35,193 nt of DNA, from contig CAIOFV010000060.1 in NCBI GenBank assembly GCA_903857665.1, forward strand, positions 1 through 35,193, written 5' to 3'. The DNA comes from an uncultured Myxococcales bacterium (lineage in GTDB: Bacteria > Myxococcota_A > UBA9042 > DTJE01). Position numbers and translations under genes: made by a program. Shown piece after piece: positions 7,114 to 15,632 of this stretch (positions are counted from its first letter, which is position 1; every line of letters starts with the position of its first letter). Below the pieces are notes generated by a model, which was not told the DNA's origin, made no database searches, and saw only the letters and a program-made list of their open reading frames with translations.

Positions 7114-7503
7114 TCACGAAATCGCCGTCATCCGCCCCGGATCGAAGCGGCCTTCCTTGCAGGACGGACACGGATGCCCGGCCAGCCGGTTCGTGTCGAC
7201 CACCTTGACCGACCCGCAACGCCCGCAGGGTGATTCGTCCTTGCGACTGTCGCGCCGACCTCGCTCGCCGCAGCCCAGGCAGATGCAGTCCGAATCGTTG
7301 CCCGAATGCTTCTGCATCATGCGGAGGTCCTTCGCCGAAGGTACGTGCCCGAGGATGCCCGTGATGACCGCCTTGTAGTCGCCGCCCGGGTGGTAGAAGT
7401 AGTGCTTCTTCCCATCCGGCGCTTCGACGAACGGATTGCCGTCATCCCAGGCTTCCACACTGAAGCCGCATCGCATGCAGGTGAACGTGGTTTGCGCCGC
7501 CAT
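7114..7503 (-). CDS. Zinc-ribbon protein of unknown function
   Basis: 129 residues from the ATG at 7503, with GAGGTGAT upstream as a plausible ribosome binding site. Four cysteine groups are visible: CMRCGF near the N-terminus, CICLGCGERG, CGRCGSVKV and CPSCKEG near the C-terminus. This is enough for two zinc ribbons. Between them is a neutral segment (HYFYHPGGDYKAVITGILGH). I do not recognise a family. It lies upstream of the FRG gene on the same strand with a 123-base gap that contains the FRG promoter, so the two may be only loosely linked. Confidence 0.7.
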   Translation of the reverse strand: MAAQTTFTCMRCGFSVEAWDDGNPFVEAPDGKKHYFYHPGGDYKAVITGILGHVPSAKDLRMMQKHSGNDSDCICLGCGERGRRDSRKDESPCGRCGSVKVVDTNRLAGHPCPSCKEGRFDPGRMTAIS

Positions 7504-7844
7504 GCATCACCTCAAGTTCCTTCACGACGACCCGACGATAGCACCGTGCTGAGACATGGCTCGGCTTCCCGCCGCGCGAAATCGCCCGGAGCGAGGCACT
7601 CTACCCCAGGGCGCGGAAGCACCAGTCCGCACGGCCCGGCGATACTGGGCAACGCGCTGCTCCGACACCTGCTCGAAGGTCGTCAAGGTGGCGCCGCCCC
7701 CGGGCTACCCCAGCCCGCAGATGTGACCGAAGCAATCAGTGATTGAGCACATCTTGCCGTTCGTGCGGTAGCGGCCCCGATGATGGCACGTTACAGACCG
7801 GCCCTTGATGCGGGTTGACCCGTGAAGAGCCGCGGTTCCCGAAC
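7504..7844. other. Intergenic stretch without recognised gene
   Basis: I see no convincing coding frame, RNA gene or clear repeat in these 341 bases. Frames here are short and lack ribosome binding sites. The part next to 7503 presumably carries the promoter of the zinc-ribbon gene, but no strong -10/-35 pair is evident. Confidence 0.5.
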
Positions 7845-7949
7845 CTACCCCTTCTTGACGGCGTCCTTCGCCTTCTTCTCTTTCTTTTCCTTGACCGTCA
7901 ACTTCGGCTTCTTGGTGTTCTTCTTCGGCTTGTCGAGTCCCTTGGACAT
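7845..7949 (-). CDS. 34-residue lysine-rich small protein
   Basis: The frame starts at the ATG at 7949 with a very good Shine-Dalgarno (GGGGAGGAAACC). It encodes MSKGLDKPKKN followed by KK-rich repeats such as TKKPKL, KEKKEKK and AVKKG. Almost half of the residues are lysine, so it is strongly basic and probably disordered; nucleic acid binding is possible. Very similar tiny proteins beginning MSKG.D.KKN.KK are common in proteobacteria with no known function (from memory). The longer in-frame start at 8060 lacks a ribosome binding site and adds a poor sequence. Confidence 0.7.
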   Translation of the reverse strand: MSKGLDKPKKNTKKPKLTVKEKKEKKAKDAVKKG

Positions 7950-8132
7950 GGTTTCCTCCCCTCGAATGCAGTGAGCATGGAAGCCTTCACGGCGATTTCC
8001 CGTCCCTGGGTGGAGTATGGAGGGGGCCGAAAACGGGGTCAAGCGGCACGGCGTCTCCAACCGGGTTTGACGGTTCGGGCGTTCGCGGTGGGTACGAACA
8101 GGCGGGGGGGGACCTCCTTGACGAAGCCGCTT

Positions 8133-10571
8133 CTACAGGTGACAAATGCCGGCCTGCCCTGCTGCCGCGCCGGCAGGGCACGTCACCGCGCCGGGCACGC
8201 GGGGGCCAGGCGAGTACGAGGCCGCGTATCCTGAATCCCGATGGATTCCGTACGCCGTGCCATCGCCCATCTTCACCACCTCGAACGCGTTGGCCGGCAC
8301 GGCCCTGAGTTCCGCCAGTTCCGCGTCGCCCCATCCCGGGTTGGTTTCACCCGAAACGAACCAGTCCGCGCCGTTGTCCGCAAGGATCATCCCGTACTTC
8401 TTCATCGCGCGCAGGATCACCTGCGTGTGCGGGCTGAATCCCCCGATCGGATAGTCGCGATTCAAGCGCACGCGAAGGCCCATCGGCGGATGGTCGGTGT
8501 CGCAGCAATTGCCGGTGTAGTGGGTGGCCGGGTGGATGAAGGCCCGCTGGGTCCTGGCGACCGTGAAGCGGAGGGCGTGGTCGATGTCGCCACCCCAGAC
8601 CTCCGACCGTTTCACCAGGCCCGCGGTGATCGGCAGGCCGGCCGCGTCGGCGCTGGTCCAGGTGTCGGGTCGGAGCACGCTGGAACCCAGGTCGAAGATC
8701 GCGCCGGAATAGCAATCCCACCCGCTCGGGCTCGTGGCGCAGTGGTAGGCCTCGTAGAGCTTGCAGTGGTCCGGGTCCACCACCAGGACGTGCCGATCGC
8801 CGCCCGCCTCGATCGGGGGATCCAGCCCGAAGGGATACCGCGCGATGTCGCTTTCGTCCGTGACGTCGAAGCCGATGTCCACGAAGGCGCCGCTGCCGGC
8901 CCCCTGGCTCCAGGGGATGCCATCACAGCAGTTGCTGCCGAAGTCCGGATGGATCGTGGTGGAGTCGTTCGGGCCCGCGTTCATCTGCGCCAGGTAGAAG
9001 GCCGAGTCGGGGTCCACGTCGAACGCGCTGACGTCACGCCTCCAGTCCGAGTTCGTGCCCCGGTTCGTGTCGTCGGGAGGTGGGAACAGCGTGCAGGTGC
9101 CGATCGAATCGGGAGGCGCGACGCAGGTGCAGGCGGCGACTGGCGTCGGGTCGAGCCCGGTCGCGCACGTCGAGGGACACAGGGACACCTGCACATCGTC
9201 GATGGTCCAGTCGACGGGAGTCCCGGAGTTCTTGTTGGCCACCACCCGGAACCCGAACCGCTTCAGGGAAGCCTGGGGGTTCAGCGACACCGTCAGCGTC
9301 TTCCGTTGAACGACCTTCCGTCCGGGGTCGTCATGGTCCAGCGCAACACAGTTCCCCCCCCAGCACGGCGCGGGAGGACTGTCCGGACAGAAGGCCGGGA
9401 TCGTCGTCACGTCGTTGTACAGGGCGGTCGCGCAGAGGTAGGCCGGCCCGGCATCGAGCGCCGAATCGAACCGGATGCTGGCACCCACCGTCAGGTCGCT
9501 GCCGCAGGTGGACGGTCCGCCGGCGACCTGCCAGGAAAAGACGCTTCCGCCGGGGGTCGTGAGGCGCAGGCTGTGGTTCCCGGAAATCGCTTCGATCGAC
9601 GACAACGTGGCCCGATCCGCGCCATCCGTGCAGGTCCCGTTGTCGCAACAACCCGTGCTGGCGCATGCATCGACGAAATAGGCGCCGGGATGGGCATACC
9701 CGCCGTGATCGCTGAAGACGACCAGGGGCTGGGTTTCGAATCCCGGATCGGGAATCAGGTTCGTTTCGCAATGGGTCCCTGCCGTTCCTGAGCCGCACGA
9801 CGCATAGCCGGTTCCGCAGTTCGACCCGCATTGACCGCCCACGCACATGACGGTGGCCCCGGGCCCGGGCTGGGGACAGGCATGCAGACAGCCGCCACAA
9901 TGGCGTGGGTCGTTCCCCAGATCGACGCATGCCCCGTCGCAGGCAGCGAAGCCGCGCGGACACGTCCAGGCGCAACTGCCGTTGAGGCAGAGCGGGGCCG
10001 ATCCGTCCTGAGGGTCCGGCGTGGCGGATTGGCAATCGGAGTCGTCCGGGCGATCCCTGCACGTTCCCTCGAACCCGGTCTGGTTGCACCGGCGGCAGCT
10101 TCCGGAACAGTCGGTCGCGCAGCACACGCCGTCCGAACAGAACCCCGTCGAACACTCGTCGCCGGCGGTGCAGGCCTGGCCCGCCGAAAGCCTGCACATG
10201 CCGTTCTGGCAGGCGTCTCCCGCGGGGCAGCACCTGCCGGCGCAGTGTGCGCCCGGACAGGGGTCCTGCGATGCTTCGGGGCACCCGGTTTCGACCGTGG
10301 CCAGGCAACAGGTGCCGGGTTGGGCCAGGCTGGCCCCGACGCAGACCCCGACCGGGCAATCGCCGGTTTCAAGGCACGGATTCGAAATGAAATGGCACCG
10401 CTGGTCCGGGCCGCACCAGCCCGGCAACTGCGACCACAGGAGGCAGAAGGTGTCGGCCTGGCAGGGCAGGAATGCGGGCAGGGCATCCGCATGGTAGCGA
10501 AGGGCCCATGCCATGGACGCCGCAGCGATCGAAAATGCCACGAACAGCGTAGCCCACCGGGTACGAGCCAT
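8133..10571 (-). CDS. Secreted cysteine-rich protein with conserved C-terminal domain
   Basis: 812 residues. The ATG at 10571 has GGAGGG upstream and gives a signal peptide (ATLFVAFSIAAASMAWA). Residues about 30-270 are cysteine-rich, in a style common in Myxococcota, with CCPAGDACQNGMC, GFCSDGVCCATDC and the HCGGC motif. A jelly-roll-like segment (about 275-470) begins NLIPDPGFE. The C-terminal domain (about 510-785) carries DWRRDVS, HPDFGS, YPFGLDPPIEAGGDRH, SADAAGLPI, GLRVRLN and ILRAMKKYGMILADNG. This order is known from secreted proteins of Myxococcota, actinomycetes and plants, with no assigned activity that I know of. It is probably exported or surface-located; function unknown. Confidence 0.75.
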   Translation of the reverse strand: MARTRWATLFVAFSIAAASMAWALRYHADALPAFLPCQADTFCLLWSQLPGWCGPDQRCHFISNPCLETGDCPVGVCVGASLAQPGTCCLATVETGCPEASQDPCPGAHCAGRCCPAGDACQNGMCRLSAGQACTAGDECSTGFCSDGVCCATDCSGSCRRCNQTGFEGTCRDRPDDSDCQSATPDPQDGSAPLCLNGSCAWTCPRGFAACDGACVDLGNDPRHCGGCLHACPQPGPGATVMCVGGQCGSNCGTGYASCGSGTAGTHCETNLIPDPGFETQPLVVFSDHGGYAHPGAYFVDACASTGCCDNGTCTDGADRATLSSIEAISGNHSLRLTTPGGSVFSWQVAGGPSTCGSDLTVGASIRFDSALDAGPAYLCATALYNDVTTIPAFCPDSPPAPCWGGNCVALDHDDPGRKVVQRKTLTVSLNPQASLKRFGFRVVANKNSGTPVDWTIDDVQVSLCPSTCATGLDPTPVAACTCVAPPDSIGTCTLFPPPDDTNRGTNSDWRRDVSAFDVDPDSAFYLAQMNAGPNDSTTIHPDFGSNCCDGIPWSQGAGSGAFVDIGFDVTDESDIARYPFGLDPPIEAGGDRHVLVVDPDHCKLYEAYHCATSPSGWDCYSGAIFDLGSSVLRPDTWTSADAAGLPITAGLVKRSEVWGGDIDHALRFTVARTQRAFIHPATHYTGNCCDTDHPPMGLRVRLNRDYPIGGFSPHTQVILRAMKKYGMILADNGADWFVSGETNPGWGDAELAELRAVPANAFEVVKMGDGTAYGIHRDSGYAASYSPGPRVPGAVTCPAGAAAGQAGICHL

Positions 10572-10629
10572 CGCAGGCCCTCCGTCGTGATGATTCGTTG
10601 CGCGAGCATCATCCGGATGCACCCCCCGG

Positions 10630-12441
10630 TCAATGGGGGGGGCCGCCGAGGGCGATCAGGAGGTTTTCCGCGATTTCGAGGACATCGATGGGCCAGAACT
10701 CCACCGGACGTGGATGGGCGACGGCGGGCGCGGGAAGGGGGCGGCAGGACAGGACCATTCGCCGCCACTGGATCGGCACCGCATCCCGTCCGTGGACGGC
10801 ACCCAGCAAGGCCCCGGCGATCGCGGCGTTGGTGTCGGTGTCGCCGCCCGCCATCACCGTGGCCACCACCCCTTCCTCGAAGGACCGGGCGTGGAGCAGC
10901 CGGAAGAACGCGTTCTGGAATGCGACCAGGGCGAGGAACCGGTCGCCGCCATCGCAGTCGGGCGCAGCGCCTTCCGCCATCGCGAGCGCTTCCTGCACCT
11001 CGTGATGGATTTCGGCCCTCCGGGCCCAGTCCATCGCGAACCGGTAGGTCGCCTCGGCGGCGCCGCCGGTGCGGATCGCATGCGCCAGAGCCACCACGAA
11101 CACCGCGCAGGCGTCCAGGCAGACCGGGTTGGGATGGGTCAGCGCGCTGTCGGCACGGGCCGCCGCGGCCACCCGGTCGGGGGGCAGGTCCCGGCCCCAG
11201 ATCCCCAGGGGGCTGATGCGCATCAGCGACCCGTTCGCCTTGGACGCCTCGATCGGATGACCGGAGAGTCCCGACGACGTGGTCCGTCCGATGTCGAACG
11301 GCGGGGAACGAACCCAGTGCTGGTAGGCGTCCAGCGTCGCTTCGCGGTCCCAGCCCCCCCGTTCGAGCAGGCTCCGCGCCAGCATCAGCGCCATTTCGGA
11401 ATCGTCGGTGGGCTGGCCCGCGAGGAGGCTCCACGTGCCGCCATCGGCCAGGGTGCGGAGGCCCGCCGGGTATCTTCCGGCCAGCGCGCTCCCGGACTGG
11501 AACTCGACTTGCGAACCCAGCGAGTCGCCCGCGACCTGTCCGAGGAAGCACCCCTGTGCCCGGGCCAGCAGTCCCGCATCGGCAACGTTGCGCCCCGGGG
11601 CCAGTCGCGCCAGCGGGAAGCGCCCACCTGTCCTGGCCTTGTCGCCGAACACCCGGCCCCAGTCCCTGGGCCTCAAGGCTTCGACCATCGGGGCCGCCCC
11701 GCCGAAAACCGTGCTTCCGTTGCCGCCAAGGTAGTCGTAGGGTCGCCCGCCCTCCCCGACGAGAACCCCGCCGACTGCCCGGACCAGGGCATGCCCGGCC
11801 GCGACGTCCCAGCCCGTCGGCGAGTTCAGCGACACCGCGGCCTCCCCCTCCCCGACCGCGACGAGGGCCAGGCGGTAGGCGATGCTCGGCACCGCCCGGA
11901 AACGGGCCGGCGTGACGCACCTACGGTTCGCTTCCGACGCCTTGTCCGCGCTCTGGCTGATCAACACGACGTGGCCCGCGGTCAGTTCCGGCGGCAGAGG
12001 ATCGCGATGCACCGTCTGCCCGTTGCGCGTCAGCGGCTGTCCCTCGGCCCAGGCGATGAGGTCGCCCCGATCGTCCGGAGCGGCGAACGCGAACACCACC
12101 CCGAGCACGGGGCGCCCTTCGACCACCACGCCGATGGACACCGCCGACCCGCGCATCCCCTTCAGGTAGGAAACGGTGCCGTCGTTCGGATCGACGTACC
12201 ACCGCGCCGATGCGTTCCGAGGTCCCGCTGCCCCGGTTTCCTCGCCGAGGTAGGCGATTTCCGGAAACGTCGTCCGCAGGCGCTGCCGGATCAGCCGTTC
12301 GGCTTCCTCGTCCGCGTCCGCGTGGGAACCGCTCCCCCTGGGCCCGCCCGCTCGGTGGAAGTCCGCTCGAAGGTGATCCCCGGCGTCGCGAGCCGCCTCG
12401 ATGGCAACAGCGAGTGCCTTTCCCAGGTCGATCGGCAGCAT
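10630..12441 (-). CDS. Inositol monophosphatase / ADP-ribosylglycohydrolase fusion protein
   Basis: 603 residues from the ATG at 12441 with GGGAGGTGGGG upstream. Residues 1-260 are an inositol-monophosphatase-type Mg2+ phosphatase, with GEE (66-68), DPNDGT (84-89; usually DPIDGT) and WDVAAGH (211-217). Residues 295-600 are an ADP-ribosylglycohydrolase (DraG/ARH type), with GQVAGDSLG (301-309), TDDS (345-348) and GGDTDTNAAIAGALLG near 545. Both metal centres look complete. The joint activity could be removal of ADP-ribose followed by dephosphorylation of a product, but that is inference. It sits alone, with the secreted protein downstream and a divergent methyltransferase upstream. Confidence 0.85.
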   Translation of the reverse strand: MLPIDLGKALAVAIEAARDAGDHLRADFHRAGGPRGSGSHADADEEAERLIRQRLRTTFPEIAYLGEETGAAGPRNASARWYVDPNDGTVSYLKGMRGSAVSIGVVVEGRPVLGVVFAFAAPDDRGDLIAWAEGQPLTRNGQTVHRDPLPPELTAGHVVLISQSADKASEANRRCVTPARFRAVPSIAYRLALVAVGEGEAAVSLNSPTGWDVAAGHALVRAVGGVLVGEGGRPYDYLGGNGSTVFGGAAPMVEALRPRDWGRVFGDKARTGGRFPLARLAPGRNVADAGLLARAQGCFLGQVAGDSLGSQVEFQSGSALAGRYPAGLRTLADGGTWSLLAGQPTDDSEMALMLARSLLERGGWDREATLDAYQHWVRSPPFDIGRTTSSGLSGHPIEASKANGSLMRISPLGIWGRDLPPDRVAAAARADSALTHPNPVCLDACAVFVVALAHAIRTGGAAEATYRFAMDWARRAEIHHEVQEALAMAEGAAPDCDGGDRFLALVAFQNAFFRLLHARSFEEGVVATVMAGGDTDTNAAIAGALLGAVHGRDAVPIQWRRMVLSCRPLPAPAVAHPRPVEFWPIDVLEIAENLLIALGGPPH

Positions 12442-12602
12442 CCCCACCTCCCGAATCCGTGTCCTCAGCGCACATCGTATCCGGGGGATGCGACATGACC
12501 GCGATGGCGACCGAGATGCCTGCCACCATTCTGCCATTCGCCGGGTTCCGTGACACGACGGCGCACCCGATGCATCCTCAAGGCGCAACGGAGGGATTCG
12601 AC

Positions 12603-13598
12603 ATGTCGAAGGACTGGGCACCCGGCGACCTCGCCTCGATGGTGCGTGGCTACCAGAACGCGGCGGTGGTGATGGCGGCCGCGGAACTGGAACTGTTCGA
12701 CCGCCTGGCCGGCGGCGACTTCACGGCCGAGGAGGCCGCGACGCGGCTTTCGGCCGACCTGCGGGCGCTGACGACGCTTCTGGATGCCCTGGCGGCGCTC
12801 GAACTGCTGGACAAGCGCGGGGACCGGTACGGCGTTCCCGTCGGCGTCGCAGGCTTCCTGACCGCGGCAGGCCGCCAAAGCCAACTGGCGATGGTGCAGC
12901 ACCAGGCCAATTGCATGCGCCGCTGGACGCAGTTGGCCCGCGTCGTCGGGACCGGCCAGCCCGGGCAGCGCGAGCCCAGCGTGCGTGGCGAGGCGGCGGA
13001 CCTCCAGTCGTTCATCGACGCGATGGACAACGTCTCCGGCCCGATCGCCACGCGGCTGATCGCCGATCTGCCCCTGCCGCCGTTCACGCGCCTGCTGGAC
13101 GTGGGCGGCGCGTCCGGTTCATGGACGATCGCCTTCCTGCGCCGCGACCCGGCCGCCACCGCGACGCTGTTCGACCTGCCGGCCGTCATCCCGCAGGCCG
13201 AGGGCCGGATCTCCGCGGCCGGCCTGCGCGGGCGGGTCGAACTGGTCCCCGGGGACTTCTACGTCGATGCCCTGCCCGTCGGCGCGGACCTGGCGTGGAT
13301 CAGCGCGATCGTCCACCAGAACTCCAGGCCGCAGAACCGGGACCTGTTCGCGGCGGTCCACCGGGCCGTCGCCCCCGGCGGGCACGTGCTGATCCGCGAC
13401 ATCGTGATGGGCCCGTCCCGGACCGCCCCGGTCGCCGGCGCGCTGTTCGCGATCAACATGCTGGTCGGGACGCGTCACGGCGGCACGTTCACCTTCGACG
13501 AACTGCGCGAGGACCTCGAACAGGCGGGCTTCATCGACGTGATGCTGCTGCGCAGCGACGAGGGGATGCACTCGGTCGTCCAGGCCGTCCGGGGCTGA
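12603..13598 (+). CDS. SAM-dependent O-methyltransferase-like protein
   Basis: 331 residues from the ATG at 12603, which has GGAGGG 7 bases upstream; an in-frame ATG at 12495 would add 36 poorly coding residues. The N-terminal part (about 15-75) is a winged-helix dimerisation module (LELFDRLAGGDFTAEEAATRL). The Rossmann core has LLDVGGASGSW (the SAM-binding GxGxG variant), ATLFDLP and VELVPGDFY. The usual catalytic HDW of O-methyltransferases is replaced by IVHQNS, so the class of acceptor is uncertain. Substrate unknown. It is divergent from the fusion gene and converges on the surface-protein gene with only 20 bases between stops. Confidence 0.75.
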   Translation: MSKDWAPGDLASMVRGYQNAAVVMAAAELELFDRLAGGDFTAEEAATRLSADLRALTTLLDALAALELLDKRGDRYGVPVGVAGFLTAAGRQSQLAMVQHQANCMRRWTQLARVVGTGQPGQREPSVRGEAADLQSFIDAMDNVSGPIATRLIADLPLPPFTRLLDVGGASGSWTIAFLRRDPAATATLFDLPAVIPQAEGRISAAGLRGRVELVPGDFYVDALPVGADLAWISAIVHQNSRPQNRDLFAAVHRAVAPGGHVLIRDIVMGPSRTAPVAGALFAINMLVGTRHGGTFTFDELREDLEQAGFIDVMLLRSDEGMHSVVQAVRG

Positions 13599-13618
13599 CG
13601 AGCGGCCATCCGACGAAT

Positions 13619-15565
13619 TCACGCGGTTTCGCGACGCCGCTTCCTCACCAGGTACCCGCATGCCAGCGCCATCACCAGCAGCATGCCGGCAAGGCTGACC
13701 GGACGCCCGCCGCCGGCCGAACATCCGCCGCCTCCCGAGGAGGCCTTGCCGACGTCCGTCCCGGCGTCCGCCACTGCCGGCACGTCGCCCCCGCCCGCGG
13801 TGTCCGTTGAATCGTCCACGACGTCCCCGGCTGCCGGCACATCCGGCGTCCCGGTAACTTCCGCGGGCACGTCCGCGACGTCCTCCACGCCTTCGGGCGC
13901 CGGGTCGCTGGTCCAGCCCGACGGCGGGGCGACCCGGAACGGGGACAGGTTCACCTGGTTATCCGCGGTCCGCTGGAACAGGCGCGCCATGTAGTACGCC
14001 GCCAGGAAGTCGCCCCCGGGATCCAGGGTCTTCCACTCGATGTCGTTCACCGAGTAGGGATCGGACCGCCACTCGAAGTTCGACGGGGGACGCAGGCGCT
14101 TGGGCAGCGGCGTGGAGGCCACCAGGTCATTTCCGTGCCCGACGTTGCCCTGCAAATCGACCTGGGTCGTGCCGTCGATGCAGACGCAGTGGCTCGCCGC
14201 GATCTCGGTGGCGTCGCAGTTCACGACCGCGTCGTTGAAATAGGGAACGTCCGGGAACCCGAGCAGCGTTTCGATCCCGTCCGCGACCGCGGCCTCGTCG
14301 GTCGCGCCGTTCTTCAGGCCGGCGTAGATGAAGTCGAAGTACGACTGTTTCAGGCCCTTGGCCTGCCGCTCCTCGCCGGGGTTGTAGAACTGTTTTTCCA
14401 GCACGTCGCGGTAGAAGGCGGACAGGCCGGGGTCGGACTCGTAGCGGCACAGGCTATACAGGGCCGTCGCAGCCATGTTCACATTGGAGAAGTTCGTCGA
14501 TGGCCCGGTGTACATCAGGGTCAGCGTGCCGGCCATCGCCTTGTGGACCTGTCGCGTCCCGATGAGGTCCTCGTAGTACCAGCGGCCGACCTCCGGGTCC
14601 CCGCCGACGTGGTACGCGATCCGCACGACCGCCAACCCCAGCGCCGCGTTGAAGCCGTTGAACACGTCCGTGTCGTCGGGCAGCACCAGCCCGGGCGTGA
14701 TTTCCCGCGGGTTCAGGTCGTGGAACGGCACGGGTGCCCCATCCCAGTCCGTGATGACCAGGTCGATCGGGTCGACCCCGTCGGCCACCTGGACCTTGCG
14801 CATCAGGCGCTTCGCGATCGCGGTGGCGTCCGCCTTCATGCGATCCTTGTACGAATCGGGGATGGAAGCGTCGGCGGCAATCGCGTCCCACAGGACGCCC
14901 AGCCCGAACATGTAGCCGGTCAACTGGTCCTTGCTGACGTTGTCCATGAAGATCCAGTCGGGATTCTGTCCGGACCGATCGTCGCGCCAATGGTCGCCAT
15001 TGTGGTCGATGGGGCTGGTTGGCGTCGTGACCGGAATGCCGCCCGGCACCGGCGGATCGCCGATCGCGGCTGGGGTCTTCTTCATGACGCCGCGGGCCAC
15101 GCAGCCATCGCCGCCCGTCGCCGCCGTTTCCACGTGCCAGGCGTCCAGCGCCGCCAGCACCCGCGCGCGCGCCGCGGCAACGTCGCCGGCCTCGCCGCGA
15201 CCGTCGCGCAGCAGGATGTACCGGAAGGCGTCAGCCGCGAGGGCCACGCCGCCGAACATCCCGAGGTCCCAGTGTTCGCCATACCCGCTCAACACCTGGA
15301 ACGGGTGCAGGCCCGAATACGACGTGAAGTCCTGCCCCTGCTGGAAGAAGCCCTCGATGACGGACCGCTTTTCGGGCAGGTAGTAGGCGTCCAGGCTGAT
15401 CCCGAAGGGGAGGCTGTTGAACGTCGTGAACTGGCGCCAGTAGCCGGCCGCCTTCTGCCCGACGGCGGATTGCGCCCCCGCCGGGTCGATGAACGGCTGC
15501 GTTTCCGCCAGCGCCGGCGTGGCGCACAACAGCAGTGTCCATGTGGCCAGGGACCGCACGTTCAT
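13619..15565 (-). CDS. Surface-anchored protein with MYXO-CTERM-like sorting tail
   Basis: 648 residues from the ATG at 15565 with AAGGAG upstream. The signal peptide is SLATWTLLLCATPALA. The body (about 30-560) is helical with many W, Y and D residues (GYWRQFTTFNSLPFGIS, GYGEHWDLGMFGG, NPDWIFMDNVSKDQL) and recalls an alpha/alpha-barrel, but I do not recognise the family. A D/P/V/A-rich linker follows. The end is SGGGGCSAGGG, a membrane helix (SLAGMLLVMALACGYLV) and RKRRR, the tripartite MYXO-CTERM layout. This implies processing and display on the outer surface in Myxococcota. It is the last gene of the VTC-to-CotH operon, 67 bases after CotH, so it may be a partner or substrate. Confidence 0.75.
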   Translation of the reverse strand: MNVRSLATWTLLLCATPALAETQPFIDPAGAQSAVGQKAAGYWRQFTTFNSLPFGISLDAYYLPEKRSVIEGFFQQGQDFTSYSGLHPFQVLSGYGEHWDLGMFGGVALAADAFRYILLRDGRGEAGDVAAARARVLAALDAWHVETAATGGDGCVARGVMKKTPAAIGDPPVPGGIPVTTPTSPIDHNGDHWRDDRSGQNPDWIFMDNVSKDQLTGYMFGLGVLWDAIAADASIPDSYKDRMKADATAIAKRLMRKVQVADGVDPIDLVITDWDGAPVPFHDLNPREITPGLVLPDDTDVFNGFNAALGLAVVRIAYHVGGDPEVGRWYYEDLIGTRQVHKAMAGTLTLMYTGPSTNFSNVNMAATALYSLCRYESDPGLSAFYRDVLEKQFYNPGEERQAKGLKQSYFDFIYAGLKNGATDEAAVADGIETLLGFPDVPYFNDAVVNCDATEIAASHCVCIDGTTQVDLQGNVGHGNDLVASTPLPKRLRPPSNFEWRSDPYSVNDIEWKTLDPGGDFLAAYYMARLFQRTADNQVNLSPFRVAPPSGWTSDPAPEGVEDVADVPAEVTGTPDVPAAGDVVDDSTDTAGGGDVPAVADAGTDVGKASSGGGGCSAGGGRPVSLAGMLLVMALACGYLVRKRRRETA

Positions 15566-15632
15566 CGGGGGCTCCTTCCGAGGATCCAGCGGCAATGGTG
15601 AGAGGTCGCCGGGGCAAAATCAAGGCCGCGAT

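Noticed and set aside
12210..12602. Longer N-terminus for the methyltransferase in the same open frame
   Set aside because: The upstream part overlaps the divergent fusion gene and lacks family similarity, and the ATG at 12603 has the best ribosome binding site.
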